Below, piece by piece: positions 46,769-59,105 of a stretch of 64,000 bases of DNA. The notes below the pieces were generated by a model that was not told the origin of the DNA, ran no database searches, and worked only from the letters and a program-made list of their open reading frames with translations. Numbering within the stretch: the first letter of the stretch is position 1; each line of letters starts with the position of its first letter. Source of the DNA: Proteles cristata cristata. Taxonomy: Eukaryota > Chordata > Mammalia > Carnivora > Hyaenidae. The stretch spans positions 1,116,001-1,180,000 of the forward strand of contig JAESUZ010001071.1 in assembly GCA_017311185.1 (NCBI GenBank). The letters are read 5' to 3'. The position numbers were made by a program, and so were the translations under genes.

Positions 46769-47765
46769 GCAAAATTAAAAATAATTGTAAAGATGACTGG
46801 CTCCTCCTAAAGGGCCAGTCTAGGGGGATTCATTTTTCCATCACCCCAAACTCTCTGCATTCGAATACTGCTCAGGCTGAACCACTGCCTACACACATGA
46901 GAGCCATGACCAAGATGTATCTCAGGTGAAGTGCAATAATCAAGACAATTTACGACACTCTAGGATGTGTATCTTGAAGAAACAGAAATAGAATAGAGAA
47001 ATTAATCCATGTCCAAAGTGGAATAAGTTAGTGGCATTTATTGTATTGAAAATTATCTATATTGTTTTAAAATTGAGATTTCTGACTGTGCACAGTTGAA
47101 TAAGCCTGCACAGAGGAGCAAGATTAGTGCTCATAAAACTCCTCTTTTGTGCTTTTCTGGTGACTAAAGATAAATACGCCAAATAGCCATAAATTGGACC
47201 AGATGGTGTGTACCTTACCCTAATACTGAAAGCAGGATGCAGTAAAAGCACTGAGGAAAGTAGCATTTGTGGACTGTCCACATTAGTAGCTGGTTCATAG
47301 GCACAGCATATCCTAAGGCTTCATTTCACAGCCAACAGTGGAGATATTTACTAAGTGTTTCTAAGAAATGGCTAAAAATTGCAGAAAAAAAAGTCCTATA
47401 AATTACTAGAACACCATTCACCAGCAACATGGGGAATCTAATATGCCAAGGGGAAAAAGGGAATAAACCTTGGAAACATGTAAGTCATTAACAGAGTTAC
47501 TATATTTAAATATACAGTTTTCAAGTAGATTATCATAAATACTTGGATTTGAGAGGAACACTGGGTCTCAAGTGGCATTCAAAATATTTACATTATTCTT
47601 TTTGTATAATTGGTTAGATTATCTTCAAAATAGGGGACTACAATTATTTGTAACTCAGAAACTGAAAATATTAACTGGATTTCTAATACCATTTAAGGCA
47701 CTAACCTTGTTGAATTTGAGAGAAAAACATATTTGTCAGCCTGTGAATTAAAAAGTTACTTTTCT

Positions 47766-47867
47766 GGGATGCCTGGGTGGCTCAATGGGTTGAGCATCCA
47801 ACTCTAGATCCCAGGGTTGTGGGATCAAGCCCCTATGTCAGGTTTCACACTCAGTATGGAGCCTGCT

Positions 47868-47905
<38 letters not shown>

Positions 47906-47984
47906 TTTCTCCCTCTCCCTCTCCCCCTCTCCCTCTTTACCCCTCCCCTGCTTGTGGACTCTCTAAAATAAAAAACAAAAATAA
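47766..47984 (+). mobile_element. CAN-SINE, older subfamily (first of a tail-to-tail pair)
   Basis: Forward copy 'gggatgcctgggtggctcaa' with a long CT tract (47873-47899). Its target duplication is attaaaaagttactttt (from 47747) and attaaaaagtcactttt (47985-48001). The second SINE then inserted into the right-hand copy. Confidence 0.92.
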
Positions 47985-48001
47985 TTAAAAAGTCACTTTT
48001 T

Positions 48002-48217
48002 AAAAAAAATTGTTTATGTTTATTTATTCTTGAGAGGGAGAGAAATAGCATGAGCAGGAGTGGAACAGAAAGAGAGGGAGACACAGAATCCAAAGACAGG
48101 CTCCATTCTCTGAGCTATCAGCACAGAGCCCGACGTGGGGCTCCAACCCACAAACCGCGAGATCATGACCTGAGCCAAAGCTGAAAGGTTAACCAACTGA
48201 GCCACCCAGACACCCCC
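48002..48217 (-). mobile_element. CAN-SINE (second of a tail-to-tail pair)
   Basis: Reverse copy ending 'gccacccagacaccccc'. Flanked by aaaagtcactttt at about 47989-48001 and 48218-48230. Its T-rich side abuts the A-rich tail of the preceding SINE, separated only by the shared target site. Confidence 0.92.
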
Positions 48218-50413
48218 AAAAGTCACTTTTCTAATGAGACTTTTATAAGTTCTATTTTAAGTTACTCAAACAGTTATGTCATTGATCACATCACCTTGAA
48301 ATTATCCCCATCTATTTGCTCTCACATAGGATCTTCTCTCAGCCCCAACTACCCCGACAAGGATATGGAGAGTAAAGTAGAAGAGAATAATTTATAATCC
48401 AAATAAATTGTTCCTCAGGTGTGCCATGTGAGCATTTTAAAAACATGTGGCCTAACTTTACTCATTCCATTTTACTGAAAGATACTTTGTAATCTACTCC
48501 AACATTCATGTACTCAGAGCATTGTTACTCAAAGTGTGTTCCATGGGAACACTAATTCTGAAAGTGTTAAATGGAAAATAGCATCCATGGTCATATAAAT
48601 TTTGGAAATGGGGAGCTAAGCTTTTTGCTTATTTTCCAAGACTCCTGAGAAATTAGGCATATTGCATTAAATATGCATTGTGAATTTTCAGGAGAGGCAA
48701 AAGAAAGAATTGGAGTAAGGAAGGATTCCCAAACTTGTTTGGCCACAGAACCCTTTTCTTTTTCCTTGGGAAACTGTTTCTCTGAGAACTACTGACTCAG
48801 CCCCAGAGCACAGGTCCTTAACACATAGTTGTCTTAATTCAGTGGTGCAGATGGTTTATATTTCTATATCCTTCCTGGACCTTCCTAGACACTGGCCTCC
48901 TCACCCCCATTCTCACATTTCTTTCTTTTCTAAATATAATTTCATGGACTGCCCAAGACTTTATATCACTGTATTATTCTAGAGCAGCACTCCTGGCACT
49001 CATAAAGGAGAGTCAAAAAGAAAGGTCCATTTCTTAATGAACAACAAAAGAAAACCTTAGCAGCTAATTATGCAAATCTCTAGCCCAAGCTGGACCCTTT
49101 CATTGCACATTCAATAATACCATTTTAATACCCAAACACTACAAAACTGGCTAAATCTAGAGTCATAACAGTCATGAAAAGGAGTGGTGAAGTAATTAAA
49201 GCAAGAAGGAAGTCATGACGCAAAGGTCATATTAACAGTTCCATTAAAACTTAAATAATCCTGGTGAAGTAAATTAAGCCTCCCTGTGCTTCAGTGTAGC
49301 TCTTTAAAAGAAAATAAAAAAGCAGGATTAATATTACTGAAAAGAGTATTATAAGCTATCCACATATTTTCTACCTGAGAATAAAATGTTCCATTAAGTA
49401 AGCTTGGGAAGAACACAGTGGGTGTGCACTGTCATGGCAGAGAGGGAGAGAGGGAGAAAAAAAATGCATTCTCCACCTTGAAAAAGCATATTCTCCAAGA
49501 CTTCATGAATTCTAGTTAATTGGAGTGGCCTGGCAGGAGGACATGTGGTAAAGGCCATCTAAAAGTGACCAAAGTATGAATTATACATGCAGGGCTATTG
49601 CATCCAATAACACACAAAATTACACAAACAACAAAAAAATCCACTGTTGCCTGGAGGTTCTCGAAGATCTAAATCAGATCACCTTATTAAAATATATTGT
49701 TAAACAACTCATTAAACTACACCCTCTTGTGCATACCACCAACGTCTGGAATCAGATAGCCAGGATGGGTCTCTGGAATTCTTATTTTAAAAACTCTCAG
49801 GTGATTTACAAGATCATAAACATTGGAATGACCCAGATGAGAATGATTTATAATTAGATTTCTTGATATTCTTATGTAAATAGATGCTTCTAATGGATTC
49901 AAAAGCAACTTTTTTCCACTTAAATTTATCATCTGAAATACTATTAATAATGCTAAATGTTTTACTCATTCCTTTTTTTCATAGATAATACAGACATTCT
50001 TCTTATAGACCCCGACATGAGGATTTTATCTTATAAATCAAATGCTAAACCAACTTAATATCTTCCTTTCTGTGGCTACAGCATTGTTGAACAAAAAAAT
50101 AGCGTATTATTTACTTTGTTAGAATATGAGGAACACATATAGATTCTGTTTTATTAAAACTTATTTTTAAGGTAATGAGAAAAGTTATAGGTCTAACAAG
50201 AGTATATCTACGGTTATCTTGGAATGTCCCCAATATTCTGACTCAATGTGTCATATACTAATATTGGATCATATGTCAAAATTTTAGGTTAAAAGCAAAC
50301 AGTTGTTCCATTTACAGATTTCTGAAAAAAGTTTTTATATCATTTGTATCAAAAAACAATATCATTGCAATCCAACTTAGAAGATAGGAGAATTTTAAGC
50401 AAGATTTTTTTTT

Positions 50414-50623
50414 AAAATGTTTTTTATTTATTTCTAGGAGAGAGAGAGACAGTGTGAACAGGGGAGGGTCACAGAGAGAGGGAGTCACAGACTGAAACAG
50501 GCTCCAGGCTCCGAGCTGGCAGTCAGCACAGAGCCCGACGCGGGGCTCGAACCCACGAACCGCGAGATCATGACCCAAGCGAAAGTCGGACGCTCAACCG
50601 ACTAAGCCACCCAGGCGCCCCAT
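50414..50623 (-). mobile_element. CAN-SINE, young subfamily
   Basis: Reverse, near-consensus copy with the 'ctggcagtcagcac' insertion and intact 'gcccgacgcggggctcgaac' head region. A target duplication gcaagattttttttt lies at 50399-50413 and 50624-50638. Confidence 0.96.
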
Positions 50624-51417
50624 GCAAGATTTTTTTTTAATTTGGAAAATGCTACATAATTTTGGCATAGGTGCCAAACCTCTAAAACTTCTGATAAATG
50701 GTACTAACATTGTGGATTGACCATTTTACTATATTTTCAGTTTCTATAATGGCATTCATTTTCTGCCTCTTGAATAAGCTCAATAAAATTCTATTTGAAA
50801 AAGATTTGAACAAAAATGGATTATGTTTGTTTTTTTTTTAACTAACAAATGGGCTATACTGAATAGTAGGCAAGCTCAACTGTGTCCCTTTTAATCTGGA
50901 GTTTACTCTCCTCCTACTGGTCACTGAGCATATAACACTTCAATGTCCATTTCCTGACATTAATTTATATTTACTGTTGTGACAATACATGACCATCAAC
51001 TTGACTGTGGGAAAGGCCCCTTTAGAAGTATCAGTATCAGTTTGGGCTGTGCAGTCTTTTTCTGAAATGTAATCTAGGCTTCCTCCCAGATGCTCATAGC
51101 CAAGAGGAACATACAGCCCTCTCATTGCCACAATCAAGGCCATTCTATCCCAAGACAAGTAGGCTGCCTTCAAGTACTTTCAGTCTATTGAAATCCTTTC
51201 CCCATCAGCTTGACAAGTGCATTTGATGGTCAGTCCTGATTGACCACACCTGGAACTCTTCTGGGACATGAGTAGAAACTAAAACCTCAGTGGTGGTAAA
51301 AATCCTATGTCTTTTTATTCCTATTCTGCAATGTTGAAAATTCCTATTTGCATATTAAAACTCAATACCACTTTGCTTTAAAAATAATCTCTTTTGAAAT
51401 CTCATTTAATCTAATGA

Positions 51418-51585
<168 letters not shown>

Positions 51586-51879
51586 TAAGTGATACTATGT
51601 GGGAGAGGAAGAAACAACCAGAAAGACGCTTTGGGTAGCTTTCCAGGAAAGACATTTCCAGAATTTTGATGGAGTGCTTCTACTTTCCCAGGGATTGAAA
51701 TATACCTGTTGAAAGGTTTGATATGTTCCAATGTCTGTTACTTAGACTACAAAACAAGAGGAGTATATTTGTACCAATCATCATCTCCCCAAAAGCTGGC
51801 TGATGGTTTGTAGAAAGATGGACTGATTAAATGCAATGTAAGCAAAAGGTATATCTTTAAGAAAGGCCAACAGGGAGAA

Positions 51880-52090
51880 GCATAATAGTCTAAAAGGATG
51901 AGATTTTCATCAGCCAAATCTTGGCTCAAATCCTGCTCTACCACTTAATAGCTGCTTGACATTCTGGAAGATACTTGCTTCTGAGTTTCTCTTCATCTGT
52001 AAAATGGGAATAATAATAGTACCTTCTTCTAAGGGTTGACTCAAAGATTAAATGGAATAATGCATATAAAACATGTACCAATTCATAACC
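51880..52090 (+). repeat. MIR SINE
   Basis: Sense MIR pattern: 'aatcctgctctaccactt', 'atctgtaaaatgggaataat', 'agattaaatggaataatg'. One of the clearer MIR copies here. Confidence 0.75.
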
Positions 52091-52317
52091 TACAATAATG
52101 GGTCATTGAGTCAGAAAAGACATGAAAGAGGAGGTGAAGAAGGAAGTGAGCCCCAAAGAAAGTCAGGGTCCATAGCTTCTTAGATTTTCAACATACCAAC
52201 TCATGGAGTTTGCTCAGGACTTGGGAAGCTCTCAAGTAAAAATCTCAAAAATCTCACAGAGAAGTTTATATTAAATAGAAAATAGTGGAAAAGATACTTT
52301 TGCTGAGAAGTTTTAAA

Positions 52318-52440
52318 TTTTAGTGAGTATCAGACTCACCTGAGGAGCTTGCTAAAATGCCTGCATCCTGAGTCAGCATGTATGATGTGTGGCCCCGAAC
52401 TCTGCATTTTAACACTACTCTGCTACAGATGGCTTCAAAA
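52318..52440. mobile_element. MER5-type hAT-Charlie fragment
   Basis: Pattern 'atcagactcacctgagg' followed by 'aactctgcattttaacac'. Old; ends approximate. Confidence 0.5.
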
Positions 52441-53290
52441 CCTCCCTGGTTGTATTTTTAGATATTCACAAGTGCCTCACCTTTTCTGTCTTCAATTAAT
52501 GATGTGTTCCTAAATCTTTCTGGCAGAAATGATAGCTGCATTAAATCAGATCTCTCCAGCTCTTGTCAGCAACCTCCTCCTTCTCCCCTCAAAAGCTTGG
52601 AGCCTAAGTTCTGCCCCAGACAACAGCATTAAGGACAGGCTAGCAGGCAGATGTATTTTGTTGTGTGCGCTTGCTTATCATTGTGTTGACAAAATATTAA
52701 GTCCCAAATTTGAAACCAAGAATATCAAACTGCCATCACTAAAGTGTGTAAAAGCCAAAGCAATACCAAAGTAACCAAAAAATAATTTCAAGAAACTATA
52801 AACCAACCAAGAAAACATGATTAGAAAAATATCACAGTATAGTGTTGAAGGTCAATGGGAGGTAGAAGTCAACACAATACAAGATACAAGGGTATGATTG
52901 TGACCTTGGCCTTGAAGCTCAGGTGGGCAGAGTGCACCTGGAGACTTGCTCTTAAAAATCTCATATGAATCAACCTCTTTGAAATGCATGTATAAAATGC
53001 TTTGCAGAGGCCATTAGTTAAGGAAATTTAAGGTAAATTCTGCTCCACAAGGAAGAATAGTACAAAAAACTTGCCTCCTCATTATGTGTTTTATAAACCC
53101 AGATTCTTGAACTATACCCCCAGTCCTCTATTTGTAACCATGGCAGTGGCTTTAGCAAGTTCTCCTGAAATATAATATTGATTCCATTGGAAAAACTAGT
53201 TTCAAACAACAAAAATGAACTTCCAGAATTGTTTTTAATTCAGGGGCTTTTGTATCTGTAGGTTTGAGTTTTATTTTGAGTATGTGTGTG

Positions 53291-53316
53291 GGGAGGAGGG
53301 GGGCTGGGGGGGAGAG
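53291..53316 (+). repeat. G-rich tract
   Basis: Three G runs of four or more within about 26 bp followed by a GA repeat. It could form a G-quadruplex in DNA or nascent RNA; this is inference only. Confidence 0.7.
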
Positions 53317-53894
53317 AGAGAGGAGAACGTGCCTTTGGCTGACAAATGTCTCCTCATTACCAAACTATTGGGGGGTTTTTTTGTGTGTGCTTCCACACAA
53401 TCCGAGTGGCACATAAACATGCCGTCCTTCTGAAAGCACTCAGACTCCCTGATGACTTTTTATTAAGGCTTTTTATTCTCCCTATGCTTTTGTAGTAGGG
53501 AAAAGTGAGGGGAAAATTACCTCTTTGAGGCTTAACAGAAGTCACCTGAGAGCTCCAAAGATGCTTCTCCCTGGCAAATATTCCTGTTCCTGGGTAGGCC
53601 CTGAACTTACAGAGGCCCTAAGAGCAGAGCCTGTCCGGGAATCTGCAGGCTCTTCTCACAACTGTAAGACCAGAGAATTCCATGGCCACAGATCAGAGGC
53701 AAGGATAGAAGGAGAAAGTGGAGTCTAAGGATTTCCACGGTCCTACAAACAAGGTTTAAAAGAAACCAAGTGAACAGTCACCATCAGTGTGTGTGGATGT
53801 AGGGAGAGCTTTGCTCATTTTTCTTACATCTGGAAGAACTTTCAGAGTATAAAAGCCACATTTATAAGAGCCACAGTCAAGAAATGACATTGGG

Positions 53895-54124
53895 TGGGTG
53901 GGTGGGGGGGCATCTGGGTGGCTCAGTCAGTTAAGCATCCAACTTCGGCTCAGGTCATGATCTCACAATTTGTGAGTTTGAGCCCCGTGTCAGGTTCTGT
54001 GCTGACAGCTCAGAGTCTGGAGCCTGCTTCAGATTCTGTGTTTCCCTCTCTCTCTCCCCCTGGCCTGCTCATGTTCTGTCTCTCTCTCTCCTTCAAAAAA
54101 AAAAAATAAACATTAAATTTTAAA
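53895..54124 (+). mobile_element. CAN-SINE, older subfamily
   Basis: Forward copy with a G-rich 5' addition ('tgggtgggtgggtgggggg') before 'catctgggtggctcag'. Target duplication aaatgacattggg (53882-53894) and aaatgacatttggg (54125-54138). Confidence 0.9.
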
Positions 54125-54248
54125 AAATGACATTTGGGAGCCTTCCTGGCAGGGATGTGGATGTGAATGTTATACCCACAGTTTCCAACATGGATGGTCC
54201 AGGTCCTTGAAGTCTTGAGAATAGAAGAGGGAGAAGACTGTATTTGTA

Positions 54249-54350
54249 GGAATAGGAATAGGAATAGGAATAGGAATAGGAATAGGAATAGGAATAAGAA
54301 TAAGAATAAGAATAAGAATAAGAATAAGAATAAGAGTAAGAATAAAAATA
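54249..54350. repeat. Compound hexanucleotide array (GGAATA)n(AGAATA)n
   Basis: About eight GGAATA units pass into about nine AGAATA units with one AGAGTA variant. It lies directly upstream of a MIR fragment. The open frames on both strands here (repeating RN/KN or YS/LI dipeptides) are products of the repeat, not genes. Confidence 0.96.
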
Positions 54351-54365
54351 GCAGCTGTCATTTAT

Positions 54366-54618
54366 TGAGCCTTTACTAATGCCTTTTGCCAGGTATTGTT
54401 CTATATGCTTTACGTGCATTAATTCTTTTAGCCCCCTCAATGTAACAACCATATAAAGCAAGTATTGCTATTATTTCCATTTTACAGATAAGGAAATTGA
54501 AGCAGAAAAAGTTAAAAGGTGTGTTAGGTCTTGCAGCAATTAAGTACCAGCGCTGGTTAGGGAATTCTGGCAGTCTGGCCAAGAGCCCAGGCTCCTAACT
54601 ACTGTGCTATACTGCCTC
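54366..54618 (-). repeat. MIR SINE, nearly full length
   Basis: Antisense MIR: 'tgagcctttactaatgcc', 'attttacagataaggaaatt', 'tcctaactactgtgctatac'. A good visual match from end to end. Confidence 0.8.
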
Positions 54619-56034
54619 CCACTGGCTGTATGATCATAATAAATACCTGGCTCCCAAAAATATGTTAGATCAACACCAACAGAACTATGTAACTTAAAAT
54701 TTTCTAGTAACCTCACTAAAAAGTCAAAATCTGGTGCAATGAATTTTAGTCATATGTTTAATTTAATCTGGTCTATCCAGAATATTGTCATTTAGCATGT
54801 AATCAATACAATAATTATTGAGATGCTTCATTTTTTTCCATACTAAGTCTTCACAATCAGTGTGTATTTCGTACTTACCACACCACCTAATTCAGAAAAG
54901 TCACGTTTCCATGTTCAGTTAGCTGCATGTGACAGAGCTAAAAGATTGGCAGTACTGGGAACCCAGGACCTTAGAATTAGGTGGCAGTGGCCAAGACTCG
55001 ACAGGCAACACTGCACACTGTGATGGAGATGGCCCTCTTCTCCCACATAGAAATATGTCTTTAGTCTGAGCGTTTCAGGAAATAATGAAAGAGAGTATAA
55101 ACAGTGGGGATTTCTATCGTGTAATACCTGCCCTGATACATGGGCTGAAATCTTTTCTTGAGAAATGTATAATTTCTCAAGGTATAATGCATTCCCAATG
55201 TATAAATGTATAATGACTCTGAGTTCTTAAAAAATTTTCTCTGCCAGGCCATAGCTGTTCCTCCTTTATTTATTCTCTACTGGAGAGCCCTCCTAATTCA
55301 CATTCTGGCAACAGGGTCTTAGTAAGCTTCATCTTGCTTTCAGCAAGAGCATGCTATGCCCCACCCCAGACATTTCGTCATGAAAGACACAGCCAGTGCA
55401 TATTCTTACTGACACACGCCTGCCACTTTCTTTGCAGGAGTGTTGTTAATGTTTTAGAAGCAGCCCTGGTTCATTTGCTCTGCTAGAAAGTCATTAGATC
55501 TTCATACTGGAGTAGCCATTTCATTAGCTCCTTTACTTATTTCTGCAAAATATCCTTACCTAGTTTTTTGCCCAAGGAACAACAGTGTCTGAGGCCAGGC
55601 ATCATGCTGTTGTGGGGCCATTAGTCCTGCTCAAAGTCAGATCAGCTATAGATCCTTACCTTGAAAGCAGCATCACCCGTTCTGTATGACTCTCCTAATT
55701 GAATATCTAAAAGCAATAAGAGTTAGGATAAACTAAGCATGATTCATTTCCTCCCCCAGATATCTCAGATTTGCCTCACTTCTGAGGCAGAGGGAGGGAG
55801 ATACTTAATGATAATTTTTATGTGAGACTTTTTTCCTCATGAAAGCAAGGGGAGAGCTTAATTATAATGTTTCATTAAGAAATGTATCATCTCTCAGGCG
55901 TATTGCAAGAATTATTAGTCATTCTGCTGTCAATGAGGGAAGGCACTGTGTAATTGTGAAATTATATTAATATCATCAATAGAGTCAAAATAACATTTCA
56001 TAAAATGTTCAAGTTGAAAGAACTATACGGAAAG

Positions 56035-56140
56035 TCTAGTTTCCCAAACTTCCCTTGTGATAAGAATCACTTGCGATACTGCTAGTAATAAATCTGTGGC
56101 TCCACTAAGAGACACTGAGTCAGAATCGCTGGGAAGGGCT
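56035..56140. mobile_element. MER5-type hAT-Charlie fragment
   Basis: Pattern 'agtttcccaaacttccc', 'gataagaatcacttgcg', 'tgagtcagaatcgctggg'. Old; ends approximate. Confidence 0.5.
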
Positions 56141-56162
56141 CTAGGAGGCAATGGGTTTATTT

Positions 56163-56391
56163 TCTTATTAAATTTTTTAAACATTGTTATTTATTTTTGA
56201 GAGACAGAGATAGAGCGTGAGCAGGGGAGGGGCAGAGAGAGATAGAGGGAGACACAGAATCTGAAGTAGGCTCCAGGCTCTAAGCTGTTAGCACAGAGCC
56301 CAACGGAGGGCTGGAACTCACCAACTGAGAGATCATGACCTAAGCAGAAGTCAGACGCTTAGCTTAGCTGGCTGAGTCACCGAGGTGCCCC
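56163..56391 (-). mobile_element. CAN-SINE, older subfamily
   Basis: Reverse copy, T-rich tail to 'gagtcaccgaggtgcccc'. Imperfect flanking similarity around 'gggttta' (56153 and 56404). Confidence 0.88.
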
Positions 56392-56449
56392 ACTGGAAGC
56401 TGTGGGTTTAATAAGCATAAGCACCTGAGCTCAATCTTATCCTCAGGGA

Positions 56450-56620
56450 AGTTAAGGGAACATTGAAGAACTACACCTTTGTTTGCTGGATGAGGGTCCT
56501 GGAACCCAGAGAGATTGAAGGACTTGATGGATTTCAGACAGCTACATCAGATGGGAATTGAACCCACCTCTCCTGACCCCAGTCCAGGAACTTTTCAGGA
56601 CACCAGAGCACTACATTAGT
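56450..56620 (-). repeat. MIR-like SINE fragment
   Basis: Antisense MIR pattern: 'agagattgaaggacttg', 'gatgggaattgaacccacc', 'gacaccagagcactac'. Confidence 0.5.
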
Positions 56621-56967
56621 GTTAAAATAAAACTAATAGCCATCATTGTCTTTGATTTTAAAAAAAGAGGCAGCAGCAAGTAGTAAACTTCTCAGGGAGT
56701 GGGTTTTACGTAATTTTGAATATAAATTCCTAGATAGTTCATGTTTCAAAGAAATCCATAAAAATGCAGTATCGTGTGTATATGTGTGTGAATGTGTGCA
56801 CACATACACATTTCATTTCTACTCTATCCTATCCAGAAGAGGCCATTTTTAGTAATTAAACGATGGTCTTTTTCACGGTCTTTTATATGTTCTGTGTGTA
56901 CTGATCCTCTTTCTTGGATTCTAACTCTTTTTGAGTCAGCAATTCAAGTATATATCTGTTTGCTTGA

Positions 56968-57474
<507 letters not shown>

Positions 57475-58637
57475 TAACAGCTTTGAAGGAACCTAGATAG
57501 CTATCTGGAACCCAGATAGAGCTCATAGCATGCATTTGTCTCTCAGTGCAGTAGGGATTTCCCCCACTCTGAAGAGTTTCATGGAACTCCTTATATACAG
57601 TTTAAGGACATCAAGGAGATACATTTAATCATTACCACCAGGAGGATCATTCAGGCCTCTCTTAATAAATATAGGTGCTGTATTTAAACGCTTCCATAGA
57701 TCAGTTGTGTTATAGCCAATAGAATAATGTTCATGAGCAGTATGACAGGTCATGCCAATTTCCACAGAAATACTCATTACTTATAATAGCTTACAATGCC
57801 AAACTGAGAAGATTTTTAAAATATCATTCAGTTAGTTCTTCTCAATAACAAATTTTAAACAACTACCTGAAAAATACCTAAGAAGTGTCAACCTTTAAAT
57901 ATGTGTACTCAATGCATATAATTTATGTGTCTCCTCTTCACAGTAGACAAACACAAAACAGGACTCCAATTTTCTGTGTTTCTTTTCCACAGGAGAGATG
58001 ATTACATTTCTAGAGGGACATAGGAATAATTTCATGGTTTTAATTTCATCTTTCTATTTCTAATGGTGTGCCCAGCTATCTAATAGCAATTATCTTACAT
58101 TGCTGATTCTAAAAACAGTGATTTCACTGGAGATAATACAGGCAAACACAATGCTGTTTTGTGTTCATCTGCCCAAATAAGTTGATGTTAACACAATTTT
58201 TTCCCTCTAATTATATAGTGGTATCCTCAATTCTTAAAGCAAATGCAATTTCTGTTTTGGATAAATTTGTCTTGATGAGGGTTGCTTATTTTGAAGTAAT
58301 GCTAAGATACAGCACAAGACAGTGGACAACAAAAATTTTCAGCTACTTCATCTTCATATTAAAAATACCTTTACACACAACAACCAAACTCAATACGTGG
58401 ATCTTGTTTTGATCCTGATTTGAACAGTCCAACTCTAAAAATACATTTCTTGGACACCCGGAAGGAGGATAATGTAGCCTTGGTATTAGAATAATAGCAA
58501 GGAATTATGATTAATTTGATTAGGTAAGATGATGGGATGATGACTTTGCTAGAAAATATCCATATTTTGAAATGAAAGGAAATGAAGATTAGGTTTGCTT
58601 TGAAATAATTTAGCCAAAAGAGTGAAGGGGATAGTGG

Positions 58638-58824
58638 GGCCACCTGGGTGGCTCTGTCGGTTGAGCATCTGGCTCTTGATTTTGGTTCAGGTCATGATCT
58701 CACCATTTGTGGGATTGAGGCCCCTGTCAGGCTCTGTGCTGACAGCATGGGGTCTGCTTGGGACTCTCTGTCTGTCTGTCTCTGTCACTCAAAATAAACT
58801 TTAAGAAAAATCCACATTAAGAGA
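58638..58824 (+). mobile_element. CAN-SINE, older, shortened body
   Basis: Forward copy 'ggccacctgggtggctctg' to 'aaaataaactttaag'. A perfect 14-bp duplication, gaaggggatagtgg, lies at 58624-58637 and 58825-58838. The CT-rich part is shorter than in the other copies. Confidence 0.92.
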
Positions 58825-58989
58825 GAAGGGGATAGTGGGGCAAGTGTGGCAAAATCTTGATCATTGTTGAATCTGGGTGATGGATCTATAGAGGTTTGTC
58901 ATATAGCTTTCCTCTTCTTTTTCCTCTTCTTTTCCTTTCTTTTGTTCAACCAAATAGCAGTAGTTGGTTGAACAACACCAGTCCTGTGA

Positions 58990-59105
58990 AGCAGTCTTAA
59001 TAATCCCGTTTTGAATGTAAGTGAACGGAGGCTCAGAGAAGTTAAGGGACTTCCCAAACGTTTTGGTCCATGGTGGAGCTGAAATCCTAACTGCAGCTTT
59101 CTCCC
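58990..59105 (-). repeat. MIR-like SINE fragment
   Basis: Antisense MIR core: 'ggaggctcagagaagttaag' then 'gagctgaaatcctaactgc'. Confidence 0.55.

Noticed and set aside
54120..54461. Open frames of 70-113 codons on both strands with repeating dipeptides
   Set aside because: They are produced by the hexanucleotide array at 54249-54350. A 6-bp repeat without a stop stays open in any frame.
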